64,000 nt of DNA from Halobacteria archaeon AArc-dxtr1 (GTDB lineage: Archaea > Halobacteriota > Halobacteria > Halobacteriales > Natrialbaceae), in the NCBI GenBank assembly GCA_025517425.1, contig JAOPJY010000001.1, positions 792,217-856,216 on the forward strand, given 5' to 3'. Both the position numbers and the translations under genes were made by a program. Every line of letters starts with the position of its first letter. Position 1 is the first letter of the stretch. Shown here in pieces: positions 41,322 to 49,587 of this stretch. The notes under the pieces are model-generated. The model saw only the letters and a list, made by a program, of their open reading frames with translations. It was not told where the DNA came from and made no database searches.

Positions 41322-43784
41322 CTACTCGTCTTCGTCGTCGCCAGCTCCTGCACCCGCCTCACGGATTTCGATCCCACAGAACTTGGTGTTGTCCTCGTGG
41401 GTCGTCGACCGAATCGAGAGGGTTTCCTGATTGACGACAACGCTTTGCAACGTAATCGTGTGTGCAGTGTCTTCGCCGGCTTCCGCGAAGAGGTCGAGCT
41501 CTTCGGCGACAGTGGTTCCCTGAATCTGGAGGTCGAAGACGCGTGTTTCTTCCTCGTCGAAGGCCGTCTCGGCGTTGTGGACGGTCACGTCGTAGACGCC
41601 GTTTTCGATGGCGATATCGTAACCGAGGTCGGGCCCCCAGTGTTCGGTCTGGTAGAGGGCATCGTAGTCGGTGTCTTCGATCTCACCGCCGTCGTCGGCT
41701 CTACCGGGATCTCCGAACCAGTCTTCACCAGCGTCTGGATCGTCCTCGTCCCAGTGGACGTCGACTTCGTCGATGTCGTCGGGATCGTAGAGTTCCCCGA
41801 ACTCGAGGCCGTCGATTTCGACGGGAACGTCGGACTGTGGATCCTCTGGGTTACCGCCCGAGTTGAATCCGAACGGCGCGGAGACCGTTGGGACTTCTTC
41901 GGCGTCAGGATCTTCGAGCGTAAAGGTGCCGAGCGCTTCGTAGCTCTTGTCCTCGCTGATGGCGGGGCTGGTCCAGTTCAGGACGGCTTCGCGGCCGTCA
42001 CCGTCGTCGTTGTTGATGATGACGCCGAAGCGGAAGGAGTCACCGGGCTCGGGCGCGGCTGGGAGGATGGCCTCCCACGGAATCGTCGCCTCGTAGGTGG
42101 TCAGATTCTCGTCGTCGTCGCGGCTGGTGTCGGCCTCGATGACGTCGAGACCCTCCTCGTTTTCGCCGTCCATCCAGCGGGTGGTACTAGTCTCGCCGTC
42201 GACGTGGGAGATTCCGTCTTCGGGCCCGTACGTGCCGTCGTAGCCGGCGGCGTACTGGATGCTGTCGGCCTCCCACATGCTGCCACCCTCGAGTGCGTGG
42301 TGCTCGTCGTCGGTGACCTCACCGTGGAGGTGGAGGTTGTCGTCGTCGTAGCCGAAGTAGAACTCCGCCGAAAGCTTGTCTTCGTCGTAGTCCTCGGGGT
42401 CTGCCATTTCAAGCATTCCCTCCTCGGGCAGCAACGTGAACGACGGCTCGTCCGCAACGCCGCCTTCGACGTGCTGGATTTCGACCTCGGCCTTCTCGAT
42501 CTTGAGGCCGTTGAACGCGACCCAGTCGTCGACTGCTTCGCCGAGAATCGTGAGGCTGCCGTCGGTAACCTGCACGGAGGAAATCGTCTCGCGAGCGGCG
42601 GTCGCGTAGCCAACTTCCGCGACGGTGTTCCACTCGTCGAACACGACGCTCCCGTTGATGGAGATGTCCATCACGCGCGTATCGTCCGGCTCGGTGTTGT
42701 CTTCCCAGGTTTCACCGAAGTAGAACGTGACGTCGTAGACGCCGTTTTCGAGCGGGATGTCGTATCCCAGATCGCCACCGTCGGAGCCGTGGTGTTCGCT
42801 GAGGTAGAGGTCGTCGTCGTCGGTGTCTGCAACATCGTCGACGTCGTGTGTAGACGTGCCGTAGTCTCCGAGAATCTGGATGGCGTCAGGAAGGTTCGGC
42901 GTGAACGGCACGCCGTCTTTGACTGTTGGCTCGTCGGCCTCGGAGCCGAAGTTAAACGCCAGCGGCGTCGCGAGCGGACCGACAACAGTCACTTCGAGGG
43001 TGTGATCCTCGCTGTGTGACTCGTCGCCAACCTCGTGGCTTGCTTCGGCTTCGAGTTCGAACTCGTCTTCGTCGTCCGGGACCTCGACGTGCCACTCGAC
43101 GCTTTGGGAGGAACCGGCACCGAGTTCGTCGAAGCTGGTTCCGTCGTCGTCGACGATCTCCCAGCCGTCAGGGACGTCGAGGCTGACCTCGCCGGACTCC
43201 GCTGCGACGGGATAGGAGTTGTCGAACTCGCCGGAGATGGCCGCAGTACCGGGCTGGACGGTGATCGAGTCCTCGCCGAACGAGAAGATCGAATCGAGGT
43301 CCTCGAACGGATCGACGGTGAGTGTCGCGCTCTCGCTGTCGTCGTCGGTGGTAACTTCGTAGTCGTAGTCGCCTTCGTCTAAGTCGCCGGTGTCGACGTC
43401 GAAGGAGACGTCGTCTTCGGCGCCACTTTCGAGTTCGAGAGTAGCGACGTCTTCGCTGTCGCCGTCGAAGAAGAACTCGACGTCCTGTTCGCCGTCTTCC
43501 TCACCGGTATTCTCGACCGTCGCCGTGACCGTCACCGACTCGCCGAGCGAGACGCTGTCGTCGCCGGGCTCGAGAGCAGTAATCTCGAACGTGTCCGACT
43601 CCGCTGGCGGCTCGTCGTCACCATTTGCGTCGTCCCCGTTTGCGTCGTCGCCATTCTCGTCATCGTCGCCGAGGCAGCCGGCAGTAATCCCAGCAATACC
43701 CGTCGCCCCAACCCCCTGGAGGAATCGACGTCGATGTTTGTTGACTCGCCCTTCGGCACCATCTGTGTTCGCTTTATCACTCAT
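41322..43784 (-). CDS. large Tat lipoprotein with CARDB, malectin-like and CBM9-like domains
   Basis: This is an 820-residue exported protein. It starts with a twin-arginine signal (KHRRRFLQG) and a lipobox (GITAGC), then a Gly/Asp linker. Next come a CARDB-like domain (about 55-150; VSLGESVTVTATVENTGEEDG), a NEW3-like beta domain (170-270), a malectin-like domain (about 270-440; FNFGSEADEP ... GDLGYDIPLENGVYDVTFYFGE), a CBM9/DOMON-like domain (about 455-650; AEFYFGYDDDNLHLHGEVTDDE) and a second malectin-like domain (about 660-810). All are carbohydrate-binding folds. No catalytic motif is seen, so it is probably a glycan-binding surface protein. An ATG 48 bases upstream is the alternative start. 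Confidence 0.88.
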   Translation of the reverse strand: MSDKANTDGAEGRVNKHRRRFLQGVGATGIAGITAGCLGDDDENGDDANGDDANGDDEPPAESDTFEITALEPGDDSVSLGESVTVTATVENTGEEDGEQDVEFFFDGDSEDVATLELESGAEDDVSFDVDTGDLDEGDYDYEVTTDDDSESATLTVDPFEDLDSIFSFGEDSITVQPGTAAISGEFDNSYPVAAESGEVSLDVPDGWEIVDDDGTSFDELGAGSSQSVEWHVEVPDDEDEFELEAEASHEVGDESHSEDHTLEVTVVGPLATPLAFNFGSEADEPTVKDGVPFTPNLPDAIQILGDYGTSTHDVDDVADTDDDDLYLSEHHGSDGGDLGYDIPLENGVYDVTFYFGETWEDNTEPDDTRVMDISINGSVVFDEWNTVAEVGYATAARETISSVQVTDGSLTILGEAVDDWVAFNGLKIEKAEVEIQHVEGGVADEPSFTLLPEEGMLEMADPEDYDEDKLSAEFYFGYDDDNLHLHGEVTDDEHHALEGGSMWEADSIQYAAGYDGTYGPEDGISHVDGETSTTRWMDGENEEGLDVIEADTSRDDDENLTTYEATIPWEAILPAAPEPGDSFRFGVIINNDDGDGREAVLNWTSPAISEDKSYEALGTFTLEDPDAEEVPTVSAPFGFNSGGNPEDPQSDVPVEIDGLEFGELYDPDDIDEVDVHWDEDDPDAGEDWFGDPGRADDGGEIEDTDYDALYQTEHWGPDLGYDIAIENGVYDVTVHNAETAFDEEETRVFDLQIQGTTVAEELDLFAEAGEDTAHTITLQSVVVNQETLSIRSTTHEDNTKFCGIEIREAGAGAGDDEDE

Positions 43785-43832
43785 TAGTGAACCACTTGCA
43801 TAGGAACAGTATTTTTCGCCACATATATACAT

Positions 43833-43904
43833 ATCGGTAAATATTGCAACTAGAATTCCAGTGTGATTATCTCAGGTATGTCGTGTTTACTCCATCGGTA
43901 AATA
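43833..43904. promoter_or_regulatory. AT-rich gap with two direct ATCGGTAAATA repeats
   Basis: ATCGGTAAATA occurs at 43833-43843 and again at 43894-43904, exactly 61 bases apart, between the minus-strand lipoprotein gene and the plus-strand flavoprotein gene. The local AT content is much higher than the surroundings. Likely a regulatory stretch, with possible promoters on both strands. Confidence 0.45.
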
Positions 43905-44017
43905 GAGGTTATTTCGGTGGGCAAACGGATTGGTGCCTGGCTGCTGACAGTCCAGGGAATCGAAAAAGAAGTTCCGGATGTACAACGCTTTTATCGACCG
44001 GCGCCGGACATTGTTGT

Positions 44018-44593
44018 ATGGTAGACGTTGCAATTGTCGGCGGCGGCCCGGCGGGACTGAGCGCGGCCCTGTTCACCGCGAAGAACGGACTCGACACCGT
44101 TGTCTTCGATACAGACGAGACGTGGATGCACAAAGCACACCTGTTCAACTATCCCGGCGTTCGGAGCCTGAGTGGCAGCGAGTTCATGGCGCTGACCCGC
44201 GGGCAGGTCCGAGATCGCGGCGCCGACGTCCGAACCGACGAGGCAGTGACCGGTGTCGAAGACACCGACGATGGCTTCCGCGTCGAGACCGAATCCGACG
44301 AGTACGACGCCGAGTACGTCGTTCTCGCGACTGGAGCCGATCGGTCGGTCGCCGAAGAGATCGGGTGTGCGTTCGACGACGACGAGACCGTCGCGGTCGA
44401 CCTCGACATGGAGACCAGCATCGACGGGCTCTACGCGACCGGTGCGATGGTTCGACCCGAGAAGTGGCAGGCGGTTATTGCGGCTGGCGACGGTGGTGCT
44501 GCGGCGCTCGATATTCTAAGCGCCGAGCTGGGCGAACACTACCACGATTTCGACGTTCCTGGAGACGTTCCGGAGCTCTCCGACGAGCTGTAA
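44018..44593 (+). CDS. short FAD-dependent oxidoreductase, thioredoxin-reductase-like
   Basis: This is a 191-residue protein that begins VDVAIVGGGPAGLSAALFTA, an FAD-binding Rossmann motif, and ends with DGLYATGAMVRPEKWQAVIAAGDGGAAAL, the C-terminal FAD contact of thioredoxin-reductase-like proteins. The central NADPH domain and the CxxC redox pair of true thioredoxin reductases are absent, so it is a compact flavoprotein of unknown partner. TTTTATCG about 28 bases before the ATG fits a leaderless start. Related short paralogues are known in haloarchaea. Confidence 0.85.
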   Translation: MVDVAIVGGGPAGLSAALFTAKNGLDTVVFDTDETWMHKAHLFNYPGVRSLSGSEFMALTRGQVRDRGADVRTDEAVTGVEDTDDGFRVETESDEYDAEYVVLATGADRSVAEEIGCAFDDDETVAVDLDMETSIDGLYATGAMVRPEKWQAVIAAGDGGAAALDILSAELGEHYHDFDVPGDVPELSDEL

Positions 44594-44757
44594 CTGCCGT
44601 CCACGATTTCGAGCCGTCTTTCGGTAACACGCTGCCTCGCCCACAAGGAGTTATATAGTCACTGGCACTAGTCGCTCGGCTACGATTCGAAAGGCACCGA
44701 CTGATGGGAGATATGACCTCCGTAACAAATAGTGCTCGAATGTGATGTGTTGCCGAG

Positions 44758-45030
44758 ATGGACGACCTCACAGGGTTTCAGCGTGATCTGTTGTACGTGA
44801 TCGCTGGAGCCGACGACCCGTCAGGACAGGACGTCAAAGAGGAGATCGAAACGTACTACGAGTCAGACATCAATCACGGTCGGCTGTATCCGAACCTCGA
44901 TACGCTCGTCAACAAGGAGCTCGTCGAAAAAGGACAGCTCGACCGGCGGACCAACTACTACACGATTACCGACGACGGTATGGACGCAATTGAACGGCGT
45001 CGAGGGTGGGAAACACAGTTTCTGGAATGA
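44758..45030 (+). CDS. PadR-family transcriptional regulator
   Basis: This is a 90-residue winged-helix protein of the PadR type: FQRDLLYVIAGADDPSGQDVKEEIETYYESDINHGRLYPNLDTLVNKELVEKGQLDRRTNYYTITDDG. The recognition helix lies in NHGRLYPNLDTLV. It is small, without the usual C-terminal dimerisation helices. It sits 118 bases upstream of a MATE transporter gene, and PadR proteins commonly control neighbouring efflux pumps, so it is a plausible regulator of that gene. Confidence 0.92.
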   Translation: MDDLTGFQRDLLYVIAGADDPSGQDVKEEIETYYESDINHGRLYPNLDTLVNKELVEKGQLDRRTNYYTITDDGMDAIERRRGWETQFLE

Positions 45031-45147
45031 GCTGAGACGTAGCGTTCCGGACTATCGATCGCCACGCCGTGAGCGGCGCGGAACCGGTCACCCCTGCCGC
45101 GGTGGGAATTGCTTTTTACCGCCATCGGCAAGCCTCGGGCGGTTCTC

Positions 45148-46659
45148 GTGGCCAGACAGGTACCGAATCCGTTCCGACTGCTGATCCTCTGGATCGGGCT
45201 CGGGCTGGCGAGACTTGGTCTCGTCGACGCCCAGCGAGCGCGTCGGACCACCGACCTCGCCTGGCCGCGGATCGTTACCGGTCTGGCCCGGATGTCGAAA
45301 AACGCCGTCGACGTCGCGATGGTCGGCATCGCCGTCGGCTCCGGGGCGATCGCCGGTGTCGGATTCGCGGCACCGTACTGGGGGCTGGCATTTACCGTCG
45401 GCGGCGGCGTCGCCGGCGGCACGATCGCGCTCGTCTCCCAACGATACGGCGCCGAGGCGACCGAGCAACTCGGGCAAGCCATCCGGTCGAGCGTCGTTCT
45501 CGTACTCGCGATTTCGCTGCCGATCGTCGCCATCTTCTGGACACAGTCGACGACCCTTCTGTCGCTTCTAAGCAGCGACCCAGAGGTGGTCGAGCTCGGC
45601 GCAACGTATCTGCAGTTAGTCGCACTCGGCGTCCCCTTCGCCGGACTGAATCTGATCGGGAGCCGGACGTTCGTCGGGATGGACGACTCCTGGACGCCGA
45701 TGGTGCTTCGCGCGGGCGGCGCGGTCGCGAACATCCTGCTAAACGCCGTGCTCATCTTCGGGCTCGGAATGGGGGTGGCCGGGGCCGCGCTCGGGACCGT
45801 CCTCGCGAACGTCGCGGTGACGTCGGCGTTTACGGTCGCACTCGTTGCGGGCCGCCTGCCCGGCTTCGAACCGTTCCCGGTCAGCGTCGATCCACTCGGA
45901 CGCTACCTCGATGCGGAGACGATTCGGGACCTCGTTCGGATCGGCCTTCCCGTGATGGGGACGAACCTCGTCTGGACCGCCGCCGAGTTTCCGATGCTCG
46001 CCATCGTGGACATCTTCGGCCAGGACACCGCGGCAGCGTACGTCATCGCCCGGCGCATCTGGGGGCTGATGAACACACCGGGTTGGGGATTCGGGCTGGC
46101 CGCTTCGAGCCTCGTCGGCCAGTCGTTGGGAGAGGGTGACGAGCGGACCGCCGAGCAGTACGGCCGGGAAATCGTCCGTTTTTCGGCGGGCGTCTACGTC
46201 GTCTTCGCGGCTCTGGTCTTCGTGTTTGCCGAGCCGATCGTACTCGGGTTCACCGACGATCCCGGAGAGTTATCCGTCTCGACTGCGGTGGCACTGATTC
46301 GCGCAGCCGCACTGGCTGCCGTTTTCCAGGGCGTGACGACCGGTGCCTCCGGCGCGCTGAACGGAAGTGGGGACACTCGCTGGCCGTTCTACAGCCAATT
46401 TCTGGGGACGTTCGGGCTGGCGATTCCGCTGGCGTATCTCGGCGCAACGTCTGTGAGCGTTCCCGCACTCACGATTCCAGTGTTCGGACTCTCGCTTCCC
46501 GGTGTGACAATCCCGGCGATCGGGCTGACCGGACTCTACCTCGCCTTCTTCGCAGAGGCGATGGTACCGGCGGCGATCAACTACTACCGGTTCACGACGG
46601 GAAAATGGAAGGCGATCGGCCGGGAGTTCCGACCGGAGTCGGCGAGCGCAGACGACTGA
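45148..46659 (+). CDS. MATE-family efflux transporter
   Basis: This is a 503-residue protein with about twelve hydrophobic spans arranged as two repeats of six, as in MATE exporters of the DinF/NorM type: MVGIAVGSGAIAGVGFAAPYWGLAFTVGGGVAGG, IGSRTFVGMDDSWTPMVLRAGGAVANILLNAVLIFG and the second-half MGTNLVWTAAEFP. It exports cationic or organic compounds using a sodium or proton gradient. I start it at the GTG (45148, VARQVPNPF), since CTTTTTACC lies about 32 bases upstream; the TTG at 45109 is inside that promoter. Confidence 0.92.
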   Translation: MARQVPNPFRLLILWIGLGLARLGLVDAQRARRTTDLAWPRIVTGLARMSKNAVDVAMVGIAVGSGAIAGVGFAAPYWGLAFTVGGGVAGGTIALVSQRYGAEATEQLGQAIRSSVVLVLAISLPIVAIFWTQSTTLLSLLSSDPEVVELGATYLQLVALGVPFAGLNLIGSRTFVGMDDSWTPMVLRAGGAVANILLNAVLIFGLGMGVAGAALGTVLANVAVTSAFTVALVAGRLPGFEPFPVSVDPLGRYLDAETIRDLVRIGLPVMGTNLVWTAAEFPMLAIVDIFGQDTAAAYVIARRIWGLMNTPGWGFGLAASSLVGQSLGEGDERTAEQYGREIVRFSAGVYVVFAALVFVFAEPIVLGFTDDPGELSVSTAVALIRAAALAAVFQGVTTGASGALNGSGDTRWPFYSQFLGTFGLAIPLAYLGATSVSVPALTIPVFGLSLPGVTIPAIGLTGLYLAFFAEAMVPAAINYYRFTTGKWKAIGREFRPESASADD

Positions 46660-46695
46660 CGACACGGCCTGAGTAGGCGGATACGCGTCTCCCTC

Positions 46696-48042
46696 TCATC
46701 CGTCGTGTTTCCAGTCGTAGACCTCGTCGACGTCGCCGGGTGGAACCGGTCCGTCGAGCAGTGGATCGTCAGTTTCGTCCATCCAGGTGTGCAGTTGCGC
46801 CGAGAGCTCCTCTCGAATGTCCTGGTAGTGGGGTTCGAGAACGACGTTTTCGTCTTCGCCGGGTCCCTTCTCGAGATCGTATAGCTCCTCGTACGGCCTG
46901 GGTGGCATTCCGTAGGACTCGCGCACCTCGCGACCGGCCTCGCTCGCGAAGATATCTGCCGAGAGGTACACCTCCGGCAGGTGCCAGAAGTTCCGGATGT
47001 ACTTGTAGCGGTCCGTCCGGATCGCACGCACTGGATTGTACATGTCGTGCCAGGTCATCTCCGCGAAGAGCCGCTCCCGTGGATCGTCGCTCTCACCGGT
47101 TAGCTCCGCAAGGACGCTCCGTCCGTCGACGGCCTCGGGAACGTCACAGTCGAGGAGTTCGAGAATCGTCGGCAGAATGTCGACGTTGCTGACCAACCCG
47201 TCGTAGCGCCGGCCCCCGTCGAACACGCCGGGGTACCACAGCAAGAGCGCGGCCTCGATCCCGGGGTCGTAGCAGCTTCCTTTCGCCCGCGGGAAGGCGA
47301 TGCCGTGCTCGGTCGTGAAGACGAGCAGCGTCTCCTCGGCCAGCCCCGTTTGCTCGAGAGCGTCGACGATCGTCCCGACGCCGTCGTCGACCGCCCGAAC
47401 CATCCCGTGCATCTCGGAGAGATCGTGCCTGATTCCCCGACGGTCAGGGAGATACGAAAGTGGCTGGACGTCGGCCGGATCGGGTGTCTCGTAGCTATCC
47501 CCGTCGAACCCGAACCGACCGTTGTCCTCCTCTACTCGGTGGAGTTCGAAGAAGCCGACCGAGGCGAAAAACGGCTCGGGAGCCGACCGTTCTTCGAGAA
47601 ACCGCTCGACGACGTCGGCGACGTTTCGGGCACGGTTTGCCTCGTGAACAGCCGGAGAGACCCCTGGATACAGATTCCCCTCCGAGTGGACGTGGTCGTA
47701 GCCGAGCCGGTCGGTATCCTGGCTGATGTGCTGGAGACCGAACAGGTGAGTCTCGTACCCCGCATCGCTCAGGTAGTGTGGGAGGATACGCTCGCCGTCG
47801 TGTAACTCCCAACTGCCGTGAGCGAGCCCCATCAACCCGTTTACGTGCGGATAGCGACCGGTCATGAGACTTCCCCGCGAAGGCGAGCACTGCGGTGCGG
47901 TCACGAAGTGGTTCTCTGCGGTAACGCCACGGTCGGCCAACTCGTCGATTCGGGGCGTCTTGACGTCGACACCGTACGTACCGAGGTACCGTCCGAGATC
48001 GTGACAGTGGACGAGAAGGACGTTCGGGCGCGTGTCTGCCAT
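46696..48042 (-). CDS. sulfatase-family hydrolase (alkaline-phosphatase superfamily)
   Basis: This is a 448-residue soluble enzyme. The N-terminus RPNVLLVHCHDLGRYLGTYG holds the first metal ligands. The sulfatase signature APQCSPSRGSLMTGRYP contains C52 (CxPxR), the residue that must be oxidised to formylglycine for sulfatase activity. Later metal ligands include TTEHGIAFPRAKGS. It should hydrolyse a sulfate ester; the substrate is unknown. There is no secretion signal. The ATG at 48042 sits about 27 bases after GGTTTTCGG, favouring it over the ATG at 48054. Confidence 0.92.
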   Translation of the reverse strand: MADTRPNVLLVHCHDLGRYLGTYGVDVKTPRIDELADRGVTAENHFVTAPQCSPSRGSLMTGRYPHVNGLMGLAHGSWELHDGERILPHYLSDAGYETHLFGLQHISQDTDRLGYDHVHSEGNLYPGVSPAVHEANRARNVADVVERFLEERSAPEPFFASVGFFELHRVEEDNGRFGFDGDSYETPDPADVQPLSYLPDRRGIRHDLSEMHGMVRAVDDGVGTIVDALEQTGLAEETLLVFTTEHGIAFPRAKGSCYDPGIEAALLLWYPGVFDGGRRYDGLVSNVDILPTILELLDCDVPEAVDGRSVLAELTGESDDPRERLFAEMTWHDMYNPVRAIRTDRYKYIRNFWHLPEVYLSADIFASEAGREVRESYGMPPRPYEELYDLEKGPGEDENVVLEPHYQDIREELSAQLHTWMDETDDPLLDGPVPPGDVDEVYDWKHDG

Positions 48043-48180
48043 ACGCCGTTCCACGACGACCCGCCCGAAAACCCTTCCAGTGTCTCTCAGTCAGCGATCC
48101 GGTATCGAGACGGTGCGATCCGACATCGGCGGGATCGCGATGTGACAGTCCTTTTGACCGCCGCGTTCCGTACGTGACGT

Positions 48181-49038
48181 ATGCACTCGTACACGGTCTG
48201 GTCGAGCGAGCCAAATACGGGCGCGACGACGCTCGCGGCGAACCTGGCCCGCGCACACGCCGATCGCGGCAAGCGCGTCCTCGCGATCGACTTCTCCCCG
48301 CCGGGAGACGGACTCACGGCCCACTACGGCCTCGACCCAGCGCCAGACGACGCGGACAACATCGTCTTACATCTCTTAGAAGACGAGCAGGGAGCGTTCG
48401 AGGAGCTGATCGAGCCCGCCGAACCGGGCGTCGACCTCGTTCCGACCCACTCCCATCTCGACTCGCTCTCGGAGACCTTAGCGCAGAACGCAACTCTTGC
48501 GGAGCTGTCGGCTCCCAAACAGAATTACACCTATCCAACATCCGAACAGCTCCGACGAGTCCTGCTCGACTCGACGGTGTTCTACGAGTACGACCTGATT
48601 GTCATCGACGCTGCACCCGGGGTCGACGAACACGTACTCAACGCCGTCTACGCCTCCCCACATCTCGTGGTTCCGGTGGATTCGTCGGACGCGACAGAGC
48701 GCGTCGCCGAGTCGGTCGACGAGCTCGAAGCCGAGTTCGACGACGCAAATCTCACAGTGCTTGGCGCCGTACGCAACCGAGCTACCAGCGGCGACGCCAC
48801 AGCTGAGGCGTCCGGACCGGGCGCAGACGAGGGTGCCGTTTCGCTCTTTTCCGCGTCGATTCCCGAGGCACCAGGACTGTTCGCCGACGCTCGAGAGAAC
48901 GGCTGCAGCATCTTCGAACTCGCAGACGATAGCGCACACCGTGAGCTCGAAGCGGATGAGCAGGACGTCCTCGACGCGTTCGGGGCGCTCGCAGCGGCGG
49001 TCTCCCGTCGGCTCGAGGATCCTGCGTCGAGTCCCTGA
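48181..49038 (+). CDS. ParA/MinD-like protein with degenerate P-loop
   Basis: This is a 285-residue protein. The fold is evident: the N-terminal strand and loop SSEPNTGATTLAANLARAHADRGKRVLAIDFSPPGDG, then DLIVIDAAPGVDEHVLNAVYASPHLVVPVDSSDA. The deviant Walker A motif of ParA/MinD (KGGxGKT) is replaced by PNTGATT, so both lysines are missing and ATP hydrolysis is doubtful. The Walker-B-like aspartate and switch region (VIDAAPG) remain. It is probably a regulatory pseudo-ATPase. A CCTTTTG box lies about 30 bases before the ATG. It is followed by the riboflavin gene ribH after 81 bases. Confidence 0.88.
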   Translation: MHSYTVWSSEPNTGATTLAANLARAHADRGKRVLAIDFSPPGDGLTAHYGLDPAPDDADNIVLHLLEDEQGAFEELIEPAEPGVDLVPTHSHLDSLSETLAQNATLAELSAPKQNYTYPTSEQLRRVLLDSTVFYEYDLIVIDAAPGVDEHVLNAVYASPHLVVPVDSSDATERVAESVDELEAEFDDANLTVLGAVRNRATSGDATAEASGPGADEGAVSLFSASIPEAPGLFADARENGCSIFELADDSAHRELEADEQDVLDAFGALAAAVSRRLEDPASSP

Positions 49039-49119
49039 CCGGGAATCGATTGGCACTGCGAGACGGCGACTGCGGTCCAGAACGGTATCTCTTTTAGTCG
49101 GCCACTCCACGAACCGCGT

Positions 49120-49575
49120 ATGACCGCGCTCGGACTGGTGGTCGCGGAGTTCAACCGGCCGATCACCGAGGAGATGGAACAGACGGCGCTCGACGCCGCG
49201 GGTGACGCCGGCGTGACCGTCTCCGAGACGGTACACGTCCCTGGCGCCTACGACGCTCCGCTGGCAGCCGACCGCCTCGCTCGTCGCGAGTCGATCGACG
49301 CCGTCGCCGTCCTCGGGGCCGTCATTACCGGCGACACCGACCACGATCGAGTGATCGCCGACGCGATCGCCGGGCGACTCGCCGACGTGAGCCTAGAGCG
49401 CGACACACCAGTCACCCTCGGCGTCACCGGGCCGGGAATGTCTGCGGCAGAAGCCCGCGAGCGCGTCGAGAACGCGGCCACGGCCGTCGAGGGCGCGATC
49501 GATCTCGCGACCTCGCTTCCCGATTCGAAACCGGCCGCCGGGAGCGATCCGGCAGACGACCCCAGTTCGCAGTGA
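49120..49575 (+). CDS. ribH: 6,7-dimethyl-8-ribityllumazine synthase
   Basis: This 151-residue enzyme condenses 5-amino-6-ribitylaminouracil with 3,4-dihydroxy-2-butanone 4-phosphate to form lumazine, the penultimate riboflavin step. It shows LGLVVAEFNRPITEEME, VHVPGAYDAPLAADRL and VLGAVITGDTDHDRVIADAI, where GAV-x-x-G-x-T-x-H is the active-site pattern. It forms pentamers or icosahedral shells in the family. The C-terminal 20 residues are a proline/serine-rich tail. The CTTTTAGTC box about 27 bases upstream fits a leaderless start. The next gene begins 12 bases downstream, probably in the same operon. Confidence 0.95.
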   Translation: MTALGLVVAEFNRPITEEMEQTALDAAGDAGVTVSETVHVPGAYDAPLAADRLARRESIDAVAVLGAVITGDTDHDRVIADAIAGRLADVSLERDTPVTLGVTGPGMSAAEARERVENAATAVEGAIDLATSLPDSKPAAGSDPADDPSSQ

Positions 49576-49587
49576 GTCTCTGATACC

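Noticed and set aside
41289-43019. A 576-residue plus-strand frame opposite the malectin lipoprotein
   Set aside because: Antisense of a real gene with acidic composition; valine-rich with no family features.
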